Assembly: GCA_900114885.1 (NCBI GenBank)
Contig: FOUN01000008.1
Location: 124,001 to 188,000 of the forward strand
Direction of reading: 5' to 3'
DNA: 64,000 nt
DNA from: Psychrobacillus psychrodurans
Lineage (GTDB): Bacteria > Bacillota > Bacilli > Bacillales_A > Planococcaceae
Both the position numbers and the translations under genes were made by a program. Every line of letters starts with the position of its first letter. Within the stretch, counting starts at the first letter, position 1. Below the pieces are notes generated by a model, which saw only the letters and a program-made list of their open reading frames with translations, was not told the DNA's origin and ran no database searches. Positions 44,461 through 53,869 of the stretch are shown here, piece after piece.

Positions 44461-45174
44461 TTACAACTGACGTAATTCTTGCATGATTTCCGTTTTTGAT
44501 CTTGTTTGATCATCAATTTCTTTAATCACTTTTGCGGGTGCTCCAACGGCAACCGAGTACGGTGGAATATCCTTCGTTACAATTGCACCAGCAGCTACAA
44601 CTGCTCCTTTACCAACTCTACAACCTTCAAGAACTACAACATTTGCACCAATTAGTACATCATCTTCAATAATGACAGGAGTTGCAGAAGGTGGCTCAAT
44701 TACTCCTGCTAGCACTGCACCAGCACCAATATGACAGTTTTTCCCAACAGTCGCACGACCACCCAGAACTGCACCCATATCAATCATCGTACCTTCTCCA
44801 ATAACCGCACCAATATTAATAAGTGCCCCCATCATAATTACACTATTATCGCCGATACTAACTTGATCTCGAATAATTGCACCTGGCTCAATACGTGCAT
44901 TTATCCCCTTCAAATCTAAAAGTGGAATAGCAGAATTACGACTTTCGTTCTCAACTACTACATCTTCAATTTGATCTTTATATTCATTTAAAACGGATTC
45001 GATTTCAGACCATTCTCCAAATAATACTAGGGAATTTCCTTCACCAAAAACTTTTGTATGTTCTCCGAAAGAAATCTGATTTATGCCGTTTCCTTTTATG
45101 TATACTTTCACCTGCGTAGATTTCTTTGCATGCTGAATATATGAAATAATTTCGTTTGCATCTAGTTGTTTCAT
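44461..45174 (-). CDS. dapH: Tetrahydrodipicolinate N-acetyltransferase
   Basis: 237 residues. The C-terminal two thirds is a left-handed beta-helix of hexapeptide repeats ([39 protein letters not shown]). The N-terminal 85 residues are the DapH-specific domain ([19 protein letters not shown]). It acetylates tetrahydrodipicolinate with acetyl-CoA, the first step of the branch. It is the first gene of a two-gene operon; ATG with GGAGGT upstream. The 340 bases upstream are very A+T-rich and hold no visible lysine riboswitch. Confidence 0.94.
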   Translation of the reverse strand: MKQLDANEIISYIQHAKKSTQVKVYIKGNGINQISFGEHTKVFGEGNSLVLFGEWSEIESVLNEYKDQIEDVVVENESRNSAIPLLDLKGINARIEPGAIIRDQVSIGDNSVIMMGALINIGAVIGEGTMIDMGAVLGGRATVGKNCHIGAGAVLAGVIEPPSATPVIIEDDVLIGANVVVLEGCRVGKGAVVAAGAIVTKDIPPYSVAVGAPAKVIKEIDDQTRSKTEIMQELRQL

Positions 45175-45518
45175 TCTCCATACCTCCTCAAATATGTATC
45201 TATTCTACAGTAATTTTTATTAAAAATCACGAATTAAAATTCATTTTTCAAAATTTAACCAACAGTAAGTTATTTTGAAGCTAGTGAAATATTATTGATG
45301 ATAAACTTCCACGATAACTTTTAACTTACTAGATAGTATTATGCAGATTTCACCAATTATTATCAAATTATCAGAAAATACAGAGAACATGTTGTAAATT
45401 ATCAGATTAATAATATAATAATATTAATCTTCTATTTTTAAGTACTACAATTTTAAGCATTTTTTCTTGTAGGTACTTTCAATTGAGTGGGAGAAATAAT
45501 TATTTTGGGGTGAGAAAG

Positions 45519-46517
45519 TTGAAGAAAAATCAATTCAGGTTTTTAGCTTTACTTCTCGGCATGATATTATTACTCGCAGCTTGTAGTGAAAGCAAAAAAA
45601 ATATTGCAATTGGTCCTCCTGCCAGTGAAACAAATTCAGTTTCAAAAATTATCTTGGATGCCTACGGTCTCGAAGAAGGAGATTATAATGAGCATCAAGA
45701 AGGATTTGGAGATGCTGCTGACGGTGTGCAGGATGGAAACATTGACATTTCAATTGGAATTCTAGGACTTCCAGCCGCAAGTATTGAAAGCCTCCAAGCC
45801 TCCTCTGGTGACGTTGTGATGATTAGCCTTACTGATAATGCCATCAAGCATATTGAAGCTAATAGCGGATATAGACGTCATACAATTCCTAAGGACACAT
45901 ACGATTTTCTCGAGTCTGATGTCGAAACTGTTACTGCATATGCAATCCTCATGGCTAATACAGATACAATTAATGAAGAACTTGGTTATAATCTAACAAA
46001 AGTTATGATTGAAAAAGCAAGTGAAAATACACATGCTCAAGCTAAACAAATGACCTTAGAAAATGCACTATTAGGTTCAGAAGGGCTTCCCATCCATCCT
46101 GGAGCTAAACGCTATTACGAAGAACAAGGATTAACAGTAGAAAACCCAGTTGCTGAACTTAGTGCAGATGTAAGTGATGCCAAGAACGAATTTATCCTTG
46201 GTACCGGTAGTCAGGGTGGCACTTACTATCCTTTAGGTGGTGAAATGGCAAGCATTTGGAATAAAAATATTGATGATTTTAACGTGACAAACACCGAAAC
46301 CGGAGCATCTGTTGAAAACTTATCTAGTATCCGAGATGGACATATGGATCTAGGGATGACAGTACATGTACCAGCATTACAAGCAATAAACGGGGAGGCT
46401 GCATTCGAAGGACACAAAGTTCCAAACACCGCTTTTATTGGTCATATTTATCCCGAAGTCATTCAAATTGTTACACGCGAAGATTCTGGTATAAAAAGCT
46501 TTGATGATTTGAAATAA
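45519..46517 (+). CDS. TAXI-type TRAP solute-binding lipoprotein, circularly permuted
   Basis: 332 residues. The lipobox LLLAAC gives Cys22 as the lipid anchor. Normal TAXI proteins then run into the GTGGxGGTYYPLGG lobe and later cross to DDLKGKxxAIGPPGSGT. Here residue 27 goes directly to KNIAIGPPASETNS, the second half follows to HPGAKRYYEEQG (193-204), a linker (205-222) resembles a normal mature N-terminus, and only then comes FILGTGSQGGTYYPLGGE (225 on). The protein ends at GIKSFDDLK, exactly the normal junction. The whole domain is present in permuted order. The start is a TTG at 45519 with GGGGTGAG upstream. It is followed by its permease. Confidence 0.85.
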   Translation: MKKNQFRFLALLLGMILLLAACSESKKNIAIGPPASETNSVSKIILDAYGLEEGDYNEHQEGFGDAADGVQDGNIDISIGILGLPAASIESLQASSGDVVMISLTDNAIKHIEANSGYRRHTIPKDTYDFLESDVETVTAYAILMANTDTINEELGYNLTKVMIEKASENTHAQAKQMTLENALLGSEGLPIHPGAKRYYEEQGLTVENPVAELSADVSDAKNEFILGTGSQGGTYYPLGGEMASIWNKNIDDFNVTNTETGASVENLSSIRDGHMDLGMTVHVPALQAINGEAAFEGHKVPNTAFIGHIYPEVIQIVTREDSGIKSFDDLK

Positions 46518-46560
46518 AACTTCTAGTTTAACTCAATGAATTTAAAAGTGAGGTGGGAAA

Positions 46561-48534
46561 ATGCAGGATAAGCAACCTATTAGTGCACAGGAAATCTTAG
46601 AAAAATACGATAAAGAAAATCAGTTCCGTACAAATATCGGTAAATGGGCATGGGTTGTCACATTTTTAGGTGTATCTCTTACTGTGTTCCATCTATACAC
46701 AGCGTATTTTGGCACTCTTCCCTCCCAGAAGCAAGGGGCCGTACATCTTGGTACCGCCCTTGGTGTTATATTTCTTTTGTACCCCGTTAAAAAAGGGATG
46801 CTAAAAGTACAAAAAAGAATTCCCTGGTATGATATATCACTAGCCTTCTTGGCAATGTATGTAACCTATCATAAGATTATTTTTTATGAATCGATTCTAC
46901 AAAGTCGTATTTCAGGATACAACACCCTAGATATAATCATTTCCTTACTAGGTATCCTTTTAGTACTTGAAGCTACAAGAAGAACAGTTGGCCTCCCAAT
47001 TGTAATAGTAGCTTCAGCAGCAATCTTGTATGCAATTTACGGAAATTTCGTCCCTACACAAATTCTTTCACACCCAGGTTTTTCAGTTGATCGAACAGCA
47101 ACCACTCTCTGGTATAAGGAAAGTGGTATTTTCGGAACTCCGATACAGATTTCAGCAAAATTTATTTTCCTCTTCTTATTTTTTGGCGTAATGCTCGTGC
47201 AAACAAATATCGGAAAATTCTTCAATGACCTAGCATTCGCTTTAACCGGCCGCTATACAGGGGGAACTGCAAAAACTGCCGTAGTAGCAAGTGCATTACA
47301 AGGGTCTGTATCCGGAAGTTCTGTCGGAAACACCGTTGCAACCGGATCCTTTACGATTCCAATGATGAAGAATGCAGGATTTAAACCTGAGTTTGCAGGT
47401 GCAACCGAAGCAGCAGCATCTACCGGTGGGCAAATCATGCCACCAATGATGGGGGCAGCAGCGTTTATTATGATGGAGTATCTAGGAGTTTCTTATGGAA
47501 CAATAATGTTGGCAGCACTTATTCCAGCTATTCTTTATTTCACTGGAATTTTCATTGGGACGCACTTTGAGGCAAAGAAATTAAAAATACACGGTTTACC
47601 AAAATCTCAATTACCGTCCTTTCGAAAACTTATGAAAAAAAACTGGTTTATGCTACTCCCACTAATTGTTATCATCGGAACGATTATGTATGGCTTCACA
47701 CCCCAACGAGCTGCTCTTTTTGGAATTATTACTGCATTTTTAGTTAGCCTTGTTCGCCAAGAAACAAGAATGTCGTTTAGAAAGACTATAAACGTCCTAG
47801 AACAAGGTACCAGAGTAGCACTTCCCGTCATAGCTGCTGTAGCAACAGCTGGCGTCATTGCAGGAGTTGTTAGTATGACAGGTCTTGGCTCAAAGTTTGC
47901 AGCTGGAGTAATTGAACTTTCGAATGGTTATCTAATTCTTGCTCTATTCTTCACTATGATTGCATGCCTTGTTCTTGGAATGGGTCTACCAACAACAGCA
48001 AATTACGTTGTGACCGCAACAATTGCAGCTCCCGTGCTTATAAATGAGTTCGGAGTGGCGCCAATAGCTGCTCATTTGTTCGTCTTCTATTTTGGAATTG
48101 CCGCCGACATAACCCCTCCAGTATGTTTAGCTGCATATGCTGGAGCTGGGATAGCAGGTGCAAATCCATTTAAGACTGGAATGATTGCTGTGAAATTAGC
48201 GATTGCTGCGTTTATCGTCCCATTTATTTTCATTTACAATCCAATTCTAGTAATGGTAGAAATCGAACCAGTTATGCTAGTATTCTCAGCGATTGCTGCG
48301 GTTATTGGTATGGCTGCTGTCAGCAGTTCGATGATAGGATATTTTATTCGAAACTCAAAGATTTGGGAAAGATTTATTCTTTTTATAGCAGGTATCATGC
48401 TTATCTTACCCGAGATTACTACCACTATAATAGGTATAGTATTAATTGTAGCCATTTGGTTCATACAGCATCGTCGAACAGATGATGATTATGGACTTCA
48501 AAGTTTAACAGGTAACATTTCTACGACAAATTAA
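46561..48534 (+). CDS. TRAP transporter fused permease (TAXI type)
   Basis: 657 residues with about 17 membrane helices: the small DctQ-like part and large DctM-like part fused in one chain, as in TAXI systems. Signatures are ALQGSVSGSSVGNTVATGSF, EAAASTGGQIMPPMMGAAAF, LGMGLPTTANYVV and AADITPPVCLAAYAGAGIAG. It imports an organic anion driven by an ion gradient, delivered by the binding protein encoded 43 bases upstream. The substrate is unknown, possibly a C4-acid or glutamate-like compound. ATG with GAGGTGGG upstream. Confidence 0.92.
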   Translation: MQDKQPISAQEILEKYDKENQFRTNIGKWAWVVTFLGVSLTVFHLYTAYFGTLPSQKQGAVHLGTALGVIFLLYPVKKGMLKVQKRIPWYDISLAFLAMYVTYHKIIFYESILQSRISGYNTLDIIISLLGILLVLEATRRTVGLPIVIVASAAILYAIYGNFVPTQILSHPGFSVDRTATTLWYKESGIFGTPIQISAKFIFLFLFFGVMLVQTNIGKFFNDLAFALTGRYTGGTAKTAVVASALQGSVSGSSVGNTVATGSFTIPMMKNAGFKPEFAGATEAAASTGGQIMPPMMGAAAFIMMEYLGVSYGTIMLAALIPAILYFTGIFIGTHFEAKKLKIHGLPKSQLPSFRKLMKKNWFMLLPLIVIIGTIMYGFTPQRAALFGIITAFLVSLVRQETRMSFRKTINVLEQGTRVALPVIAAVATAGVIAGVVSMTGLGSKFAAGVIELSNGYLILALFFTMIACLVLGMGLPTTANYVVTATIAAPVLINEFGVAPIAAHLFVFYFGIAADITPPVCLAAYAGAGIAGANPFKTGMIAVKLAIAAFIVPFIFIYNPILVMVEIEPVMLVFSAIAAVIGMAAVSSSMIGYFIRNSKIWERFILFIAGIMLILPEITTTIIGIVLIVAIWFIQHRRTDDDYGLQSLTGNISTTN

Positions 48535-48548
48535 TGGGAATATGCTAC

Positions 48549-48817
48549 AATTCAATTAACAAATTCGAAGGGATGATGGGTGGACAATGATTTAATAATC
48601 TTATTTCTTGCATAATATTTGCTGCTTCGTGCAGAACAAAATATTTAGAACGCAAACGGAAATAGGATTAGTCTGCCCATTATTCAAAAAAGTACGAATG
48701 ATATTCTCTACACTGCAGTGAATGTGTAGTGTTTTTTCGTATATTCTACATGGTCAGCAACATCCTTCCGTATAATTCGGAGGGATTTTTTTATTCCTCC
48801 AAAGAGGAGTTGTTTGA
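48549..48817 (+). promoter_or_regulatory. Leader of the ABC-F gene with two terminator hairpins (probable attenuator)
   Basis: After a possible promoter (TACAAT at 48550), the leader holds a hairpin near 48615 (CTGC-GCAG within paired AATATTT/AAATATT). Then follow a terminator-like stem CTACAC/GTGTAG (48708-48729) extended by TACGAA/TTCGTA with TTTTTT, and a second stem ATCCTTCCG/CGGAGGGAT (48762-48786) followed by six Ts. The gene's GAGGAG and ATG lie immediately after. Very short ATG frames occur near 48577-48590 (M-M-G-G-Q-stop and M-I-stop). This is the layout of antibiotic-induced attenuators of ribosome-protection ABC-F genes. Confidence 0.6.
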
Positions 48818-50473
48818 ATGACTTTATTAGGAAAACTAAATAATATTAGCATTACATTTGGGGATACTGAATTATTACAAAACGTAAATGTAGATATACC
48901 GGCAAATGCCGTGATTGGAATCGTTGGTGGAAACGGAGAAGGAAAATCTTCACTGCTTACCGTTCTCTTTAAAGAAGCCCTTCCTACTATTGGTAAAGTG
49001 GAATGGATTGGAAAATCCCCTTCTATCAGCTACTTCAAGCAGGAAGAAGAGCAATTTGATCAAACAGAATATGAACATGATGAAAGATCCTATTTCAGTA
49101 AATGGGCTGTTCCAGAAGAGAGGGAATATGCTCATCTTAGTGGCGGAGAAAAGATGAAAAGAAGACTTTCTCGTGTGTTTGCAGAGAATTCTCAAGTTTT
49201 ATTGCTAGATGAACCTACTAATCATTTGGATCAAGATAGCTTATCCTTCTTACAAAAACAAATCCTCTCCCACAGTGGCACATGTATTTTAGTATCACAT
49301 GACCGTTACTTCTTAGATGAGGTAGCAGATTATATATGGGAAGTTGAAAACAAAAACTTGACGGTATACACAGGGAATTACTCGACTTATAGGGATAAAA
49401 AAGCAGAGCGGCTACTGACTCAACAAAGGCTATATGATGCTCAACAATTGAAAATACAGCAGGTCGAGAATCAAATTACCGAGCTGAAAAACTGGTCTTC
49501 CAAAGCACATGCAGAATCCACCAAGCAAGAATTCAACAAAGAATACTATCGTGTGAAAGCGAAGAAAATGGACGTTCAAATACGCTCCAAAAAGAAAAGG
49601 CTTGAACTGGAACTCACCAAAAATACTATAGATAAACCAGGTATAGAAAAAGAAGTGTCGTTTTCCATTGAGGGAAACAAGAAAAAAGGTAAACGTGTCA
49701 TAGAAGTAAAAGATTTGAGGAAAGACTTTGAGAAAAGAACACTCTTTCAAAATACTTCATTCACCATACTAGCCGGAGAACGCGTAGGATTATTGGGTTC
49801 AAACGGCAGTGGAAAATCGACATTTTTTCGCATGCTCTTAGGGGAAGAAAGCTTTCAAGGAGAACTTTGGAAAACCGAATCTATGAATATTGGCTATTTA
49901 CGCCAAACTGTTTTCGACTTACCAGAAGATCAAACGCCATTTGAATTTTTTGGACCAACCGACTTTAAAGCAAGGGGACGTATCCAAACACTCATGACAA
50001 ATTTAGGCTTTTCAAAAGAACACTGGTCGCGATCCATATCAACTATGAGCATGGGGGAAAGAGTGAAGCTGAAGCTAATGGAGTTTATGCTCGATCAAAA
50101 GGACGTATTACTGTTAGACGAACCAACGAACCATTTAGATCTTCCTTCCCGTGAGCAACTAGAAAAAACTCTTTCTACTTACCCGGGGACCATTTTACTC
50201 GTAACACATGATCGATATTTTTTAGAAAAGCTAACGAACAAGTTGCTTGTAATTGAAAATAAATCAATTCGAAAGTTGGAAATGAATTATAACGAGTGGA
50301 TGCATAAAAACTATGAATCACATCTCGAAAAAGAACTTTTAACATTAGAAACAGAACGACAGGCCGTACTTGGAGAACTTAGTTTCTTAAAGAGTAAGGA
50401 TCCAAAATATAACAAGCTAGATGTACAATTTAACGAATTAACTAAGAAGATAAATGAATTAAAAAAGGGATAG
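48818..50473 (+). CDS. vmlR: ABC-F ribosome-protection protein, VmlR-like
   Basis: 551 residues with two ABC ATPase domains and no membrane part. The first has Walker A GGNGEGKSS (37-45), LSGGEK (108) and LLLDEPTNHLD (129); the second has GSNGSGKST, MSMGER and LLLDEPTNHLDLPSREQLE. The linker between them, with LKNWSSKAHAEST and KEYYRVKAKKMDVQI, closely resembles VmlR of B. subtilis, which frees ribosomes from lincosamides, streptogramin A and pleuromutilins. A C-terminal coiled helix ends the protein, as in VmlR. Expression is probably controlled by the attenuator upstream. Confidence 0.85.
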   Translation: MTLLGKLNNISITFGDTELLQNVNVDIPANAVIGIVGGNGEGKSSLLTVLFKEALPTIGKVEWIGKSPSISYFKQEEEQFDQTEYEHDERSYFSKWAVPEEREYAHLSGGEKMKRRLSRVFAENSQVLLLDEPTNHLDQDSLSFLQKQILSHSGTCILVSHDRYFLDEVADYIWEVENKNLTVYTGNYSTYRDKKAERLLTQQRLYDAQQLKIQQVENQITELKNWSSKAHAESTKQEFNKEYYRVKAKKMDVQIRSKKKRLELELTKNTIDKPGIEKEVSFSIEGNKKKGKRVIEVKDLRKDFEKRTLFQNTSFTILAGERVGLLGSNGSGKSTFFRMLLGEESFQGELWKTESMNIGYLRQTVFDLPEDQTPFEFFGPTDFKARGRIQTLMTNLGFSKEHWSRSISTMSMGERVKLKLMEFMLDQKDVLLLDEPTNHLDLPSREQLEKTLSTYPGTILLVTHDRYFLEKLTNKLLVIENKSIRKLEMNYNEWMHKNYESHLEKELLTLETERQAVLGELSFLKSKDPKYNKLDVQFNELTKKINELKKG

Positions 50474-50644
50474 TTTACAAGTTAGCCCCTCCATAGGGAC
50501 TGCCTTTATTTTATTCAAAGTTTGTCGTTTTAAATTTTATCTTGGCAATTTCCCGGGAAATTTGTCAGTGTATGTTACCCTGTTTACTTTTCATGGTAAT
50601 CACTTTATAATCTAATAAATCTAATAAGAAAAGTAGGTTTTAAT

Positions 50645-51064
50645 ATGAGAACAATCCCCAAACCTCTCGTGATGATAAATCAATGGACAATTGTATTATC
50701 TGTAATCATCTCGCTTATAACTCAAACTGCATGGATTTTGCTAATCCCATTAGTTGCAAATATATCAAGTTTATTGATAGGATTCCACCCTATACTAGTT
50801 GTGGCCAAAAGGTTTTTATCTAAACCCGCCAACCAGTATATACAAGAAGACTATGCGCAACTTCGGTTCAATCAGTGGCTTGCTGTTAGCTTTTTGTTAG
50901 TAGCTAGCATCAGCTTTCTATTGAATTGGACAATACTTTTCAATACAGCAGCTATTATGGTCGGTCTAGCTGCATCCATTGCATTAGCAGGGTTTTGCAT
51001 AGGCTGTTTCGTTCGATTCCAATTTCAACAATGGAACTATCGAAGAAAAAAGTCAGCTTTATAA
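50645..51064 (+). CDS. DUF4395 membrane protein
   Basis: 139 residues with three or four hydrophobic helices. IPKPLVMINQWTIVLSVIIS at the start and GFCIGCFVRFQFQQW at the end, including the paired Cys, are the DUF4395 signature. Function is unknown; homologues often sit next to thiol or sulfur-related genes, but none is adjacent here. ATG with AAGTAGG upstream, a moderate site. A terminator follows at 51114. Confidence 0.8.
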   Translation: MRTIPKPLVMINQWTIVLSVIISLITQTAWILLIPLVANISSLLIGFHPILVVAKRFLSKPANQYIQEDYAQLRFNQWLAVSFLLVASISFLLNWTILFNTAAIMVGLAASIALAGFCIGCFVRFQFQQWNYRRKKSAL

Positions 51065-51113
51065 ATCAATTTATAAAGGCATATTAAAAATTGGCTTATA
51101 TAATACGAAAATA

Positions 51114-51138
51114 GCCTTTCCTGTTAAATAGGAAAGGC
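51114..51138 (+). terminator. Terminator after the DUF4395 gene
   Basis: GCCTTTCCT pairs with AGGAAAGGC around GTTAAAT and is followed by AGTTTATTTG, a weak T-run. Confidence 0.6.
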
Positions 51139-51244
51139 AGTTTATTTGTTTTCGAATCCATTGATGCATTGAGGATCTAAATAGAAAAAATGAGAAAAGT
51201 GCAGGAAATCGTAGCTCCCCCATTTGAACTTTCATGACTCCTTC

Positions 51245-51967
51245 TCACCCCTTACCTATTTCCCTTGCCGTTTCACTTATAATCAGACTAAGCTTTAAAC
51301 TATTAAACCATTTATCTGACTCACTAACATTCCCATTCAAACCATTTATGTCTTCATGATACTCTAACCCTTCAACGGCACGGAAATCTAATTGTTTTTT
51401 AGCCATTCTCCAAATAATCATTGCCCATTCTGCATCTGTCATCATAGCTTTTGAATATCTATTTATAAATTTTGCACTTCCATGCGAAAAAGCACATGAA
51501 CCAGCAGTTATGTCGACTTCTTTTCCTAGTTCTAGGGAGAATATATGATTTGTTATTTTTTCAGTTTCAATCCATTCTATTGGATGGGAGTTCTTAGCTT
51601 TTTCTGTCCTTCCTAGTATTAAATAATTATAGGTAGGTATGTCCTCTACTATTTCTCTTAATTCCTTTGGGTAGCACTTAACCCATGTTAAAATCCTATC
51701 AAAATCACAGTAATGATAGAAATCACTAATCCCCCGAAATGCAAGTTTCAATGCTTCCCTTCTTGCATTTGCTACTCCTTTTTTAGGAATAATCTTAACG
51801 TTAAATTTACTTTTTTCAATTTCTGTAATTAACCCTCTAGAAGTTTCTTCACTAACAGCAATAAAAAGTTTCGAATAAATTTGTTCTAATTCTTTTTTAT
51901 GTTCCTTAAAAAGCTCAATACTTTTCCCTTCTGGGTAATGAATTACAGTTACAAGTGCTGTATTCAA
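51245..51967 (-). CDS. Putative glycosyltransferase-like protein
   Basis: 240 residues, no signal or membrane helix. The order of elements suggests a GT-A fold: a first strand TALVTVIHYP, KKGVANARREALKLA, then HYCDFDRIL as a possible DxD metal site, LGRTEKA, AGSCAFSH and TDAEWAMIIWRM as a possible catalytic acidic helix. I do not recognise a named family, so the sugar-transfer role is inference. It lies leftward, 58 bases after a small exported protein gene in the same direction. ATG with no strong site (a stretch ending GATTGTTTATTG). Confidence 0.5.
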   Translation of the reverse strand: MNTALVTVIHYPEGKSIELFKEHKKELEQIYSKLFIAVSEETSRGLITEIEKSKFNVKIIPKKGVANARREALKLAFRGISDFYHYCDFDRILTWVKCYPKELREIVEDIPTYNYLILGRTEKAKNSHPIEWIETEKITNHIFSLELGKEVDITAGSCAFSHGSAKFINRYSKAMMTDAEWAMIIWRMAKKQLDFRAVEGLEYHEDINGLNGNVSESDKWFNSLKLSLIISETAREIGKG

Positions 51968-52024
51968 TAAACAATCACCACCGATGTCGTAATTAGTTTT
52001 CCTTTTGTTAGAGTACCCTCCAAT

Positions 52025-52480
52025 TCATTCCATTCTTTTATTTCCATAATAATTAATTCCTACAATAGCAAGTAGGATAACCAGTAAAATTGAGCCAATA
52101 AAAACTGGGGTACTTATATTTCTTGTACCAAATTTATTAGCAGCATACTCCCCATCTCTTGTGGCCTTAATATATGTTCCAACTTCCTCCTGTATAGCAA
52201 TCGCTTTATCTGTGGTTATTCCTTGGATAGAAAAATACTTTGTTCCTTTCTGATAGGAATTTGAGAAATTTCCAGAATAGGTTCCTTCCTTATCCGAATA
52301 CTTTGTAACATGTCCAATTTCTTTATCCACCTCATTGACCCGTTCGTCCGTGATAACATACACAGAACCCTCCCACACGACGAATGCAAATGACCAATCT
52401 GCAAATGTTTTAATAGGAAATAATATATGGACAAAAAGAATAAAAACGATACCAACACGCATTATTTTTTTGCTATTCAA
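52025..52480 (-). CDS. Hypothetical exported protein with C-terminal membrane helix
   Basis: 151 residues. An N-terminal signal (VGIVFILFVHILFPIKTFA) and a C-terminal helix (PVFIGSILLVILLAIVGINY) bracket an outer domain with VVWEGSVYVITDE, KEGTYSGNFSNSYQKGTKYF and AIAIQEEVGTYIKA. Basic residues at both ends suit a two-anchor protein. Similar unnamed proteins occur in other Bacilli; no function is known to me. ATG at 52480 with AGGGGTG upstream. Probably co-transcribed with the glycosyltransferase-like gene. Confidence 0.65.
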   Translation of the reverse strand: MNSKKIMRVGIVFILFVHILFPIKTFADWSFAFVVWEGSVYVITDERVNEVDKEIGHVTKYSDKEGTYSGNFSNSYQKGTKYFSIQGITTDKAIAIQEEVGTYIKATRDGEYAANKFGTRNISTPVFIGSILLVILLAIVGINYYGNKRME

Positions 52481-52548
52481 ACAATAATCACCCCTATAGA
52501 ATATCGGACATTCTAACTTCGTCCCTGTTCCACTAACGTTTTATTTTA

Positions 52549-52596
52549 AAAAAAGGCTGCTTCAAAGCAGAAATCTACTTTAAAACAACCTTCATA
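52549..52596 (-). terminator. Terminator after yeeI
   Basis: AAGGTTGTTTTAAAGTAGA pairs, with a few mismatches, to TCTGCTTTGAAGCAGCCTT on the minus strand and is followed by seven Ts. Confidence 0.8.
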
Positions 52597-52600
52597 TCTA

Positions 52601-53320
52601 TCATTCTCCTAAATCTACATTGTGGTAGACTTGTTGAACATCTTCTAAATCTTCAATTGCGTCGATCATTTTCTCGAATTGTGCTTGAGCGTCTGCATCT
52701 AAAGCAATATCATTTTGCGCAAGCATTGTTAGTTCCGCGACTGTGAAGTCCGTTACCCCCGCCGTTCTTAATGCTTCTTGTACGGCATGGAATTGATCTG
52801 GCTCTGCATAGACGATTACTGCATCTTCCTCTTCTAAAATGTCGCGCGCGTCTACTTCTGCTTCCATCAAAATTTCTAGTACGTCATCAGCAGTTTTACC
52901 TTCTAATCCAATAACTGCAGTTGCATCAAACATATAAGCAACTGAACCACTGACACCCATATTACCGCCATTTTTACCAAATGCAGCACGTACATCGGAT
53001 GCAGTACGGTTTACGTTATTTGTAAGTGCATCTACAATTACCATAGAACCATTCGGTCCAAAACCTTCATAACGAAGCTCATCAAAGCTTTCTTCTGATC
53101 CGCCTTTTGCTTTTTCAATCGCTTTATCAATAATATGCTTAGGCACACTGTATGTTTTTGCACGTTCCAATACTACTTTAAGCGCTTGGTTAGATGTAGG
53201 ATCAGGCTCACCTTGTCTTGCAGCAACATATATTTCACGACCAAATTTCGCATAAATGCGGCTAGTATTAGCATCTTTGGAAGCTTTCTTTTCTTTAATA
53301 TTATTCCACTTACGACCCAT
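52601..53320 (-). CDS. yeeI: YebC/PmpR-family protein (YeeI type)
   Basis: 239 residues. The N-terminus [20 protein letters not shown] followed by [17 protein letters not shown] is the signature of the YeeI branch of YebC proteins. The middle has [17 protein letters not shown]. YebC proteins act in the cytoplasm as transcription regulators or, by recent work on homologues, as translation factors helping ribosomes through proline stretches. The ATG at 53320 fits homologues better than the one nine bases earlier. Single leftward gene. Confidence 0.93.
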   Translation of the reverse strand: MGRKWNNIKEKKASKDANTSRIYAKFGREIYVAARQGEPDPTSNQALKVVLERAKTYSVPKHIIDKAIEKAKGGSEESFDELRYEGFGPNGSMVIVDALTNNVNRTASDVRAAFGKNGGNMGVSGSVAYMFDATAVIGLEGKTADDVLEILMEAEVDARDILEEEDAVIVYAEPDQFHAVQEALRTAGVTDFTVAELTMLAQNDIALDADAQAQFEKMIDAIEDLEDVQQVYHNVDLGE

Positions 53321-53420
53321 AAGTCCCACTCTCTTTCGCTAAGCTAAATTTTATACTGTAACATTATACATGAAACCCTTATAAACTAGCAAAATAAATA
53401 CATTAACTTCCATTTATATA

Positions 53421-53849
53421 CTATTGATTTGGGTATAATTCTTGCAGGAATGCGATCGATTTTGTAATCATTTCCTTTAAAACATCTTCATTAACATCCT
53501 CGACTTTGTTTATATATACGCATGATTTTCCTGCTGTATATTTCCCGAAGCGTTTGAGAGCTTCTTCTCGTGCCGTGTCCCCAGTCGTAATATATAAACT
53601 AATCTTTGCCTTTCTCGGTGAAAATCCCACTAAAGGAGCATCTCCTTCGTGACCTGAAGCGTATTTATAATGATAAGTCCCAAAACCAATAATGCTCGGT
53701 CCCCACATCTTAGCTTTATAGCCTGAGGTCTTCTCAAAAATTTCTAAAAGTCTGTATGCATCCTCACGTTTCTTCGTATTATCGACTGCCTCTATAAATT
53801 CAATTACACTAGCATCTGTCTCTTTCATCTTTGCTTCATATTTAGCCAT
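53421..53849 (-). CDS. DUF1801 family protein
   Basis: 142 residues. FEKTSGYKAKMWGPSIIGFG, then HEGDAPLVGFSPRKAKISLY and FGKYTAGKSCVYINKVEDV, match DUF1801 (YdhG-like), a small fold sometimes seen near iron-sulfur genes. Function unknown. It starts 20 bases after the DUF2339 gene in the same direction. ATG at 53849 with AGGAGTC upstream, so the pair may be an operon. Confidence 0.82.
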   Translation of the reverse strand: MAKYEAKMKETDASVIEFIEAVDNTKKREDAYRLLEIFEKTSGYKAKMWGPSIIGFGTYHYKYASGHEGDAPLVGFSPRKAKISLYITTGDTAREEALKRFGKYTAGKSCVYINKVEDVNEDVLKEMITKSIAFLQELYPNQ

Positions 53850-53869
53850 TTTCTGACTCCTTTCGATAA

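Noticed and set aside
45175-45518. Lysine riboswitch between dapH and the TRAP genes
   Set aside because: Very A+T-rich, with no conserved lysine-aptamer words on the dapH strand.
45483-46517. Simple truncated or frameshifted TAXI gene
   Set aside because: Both halves are complete and in one frame; only their order differs.
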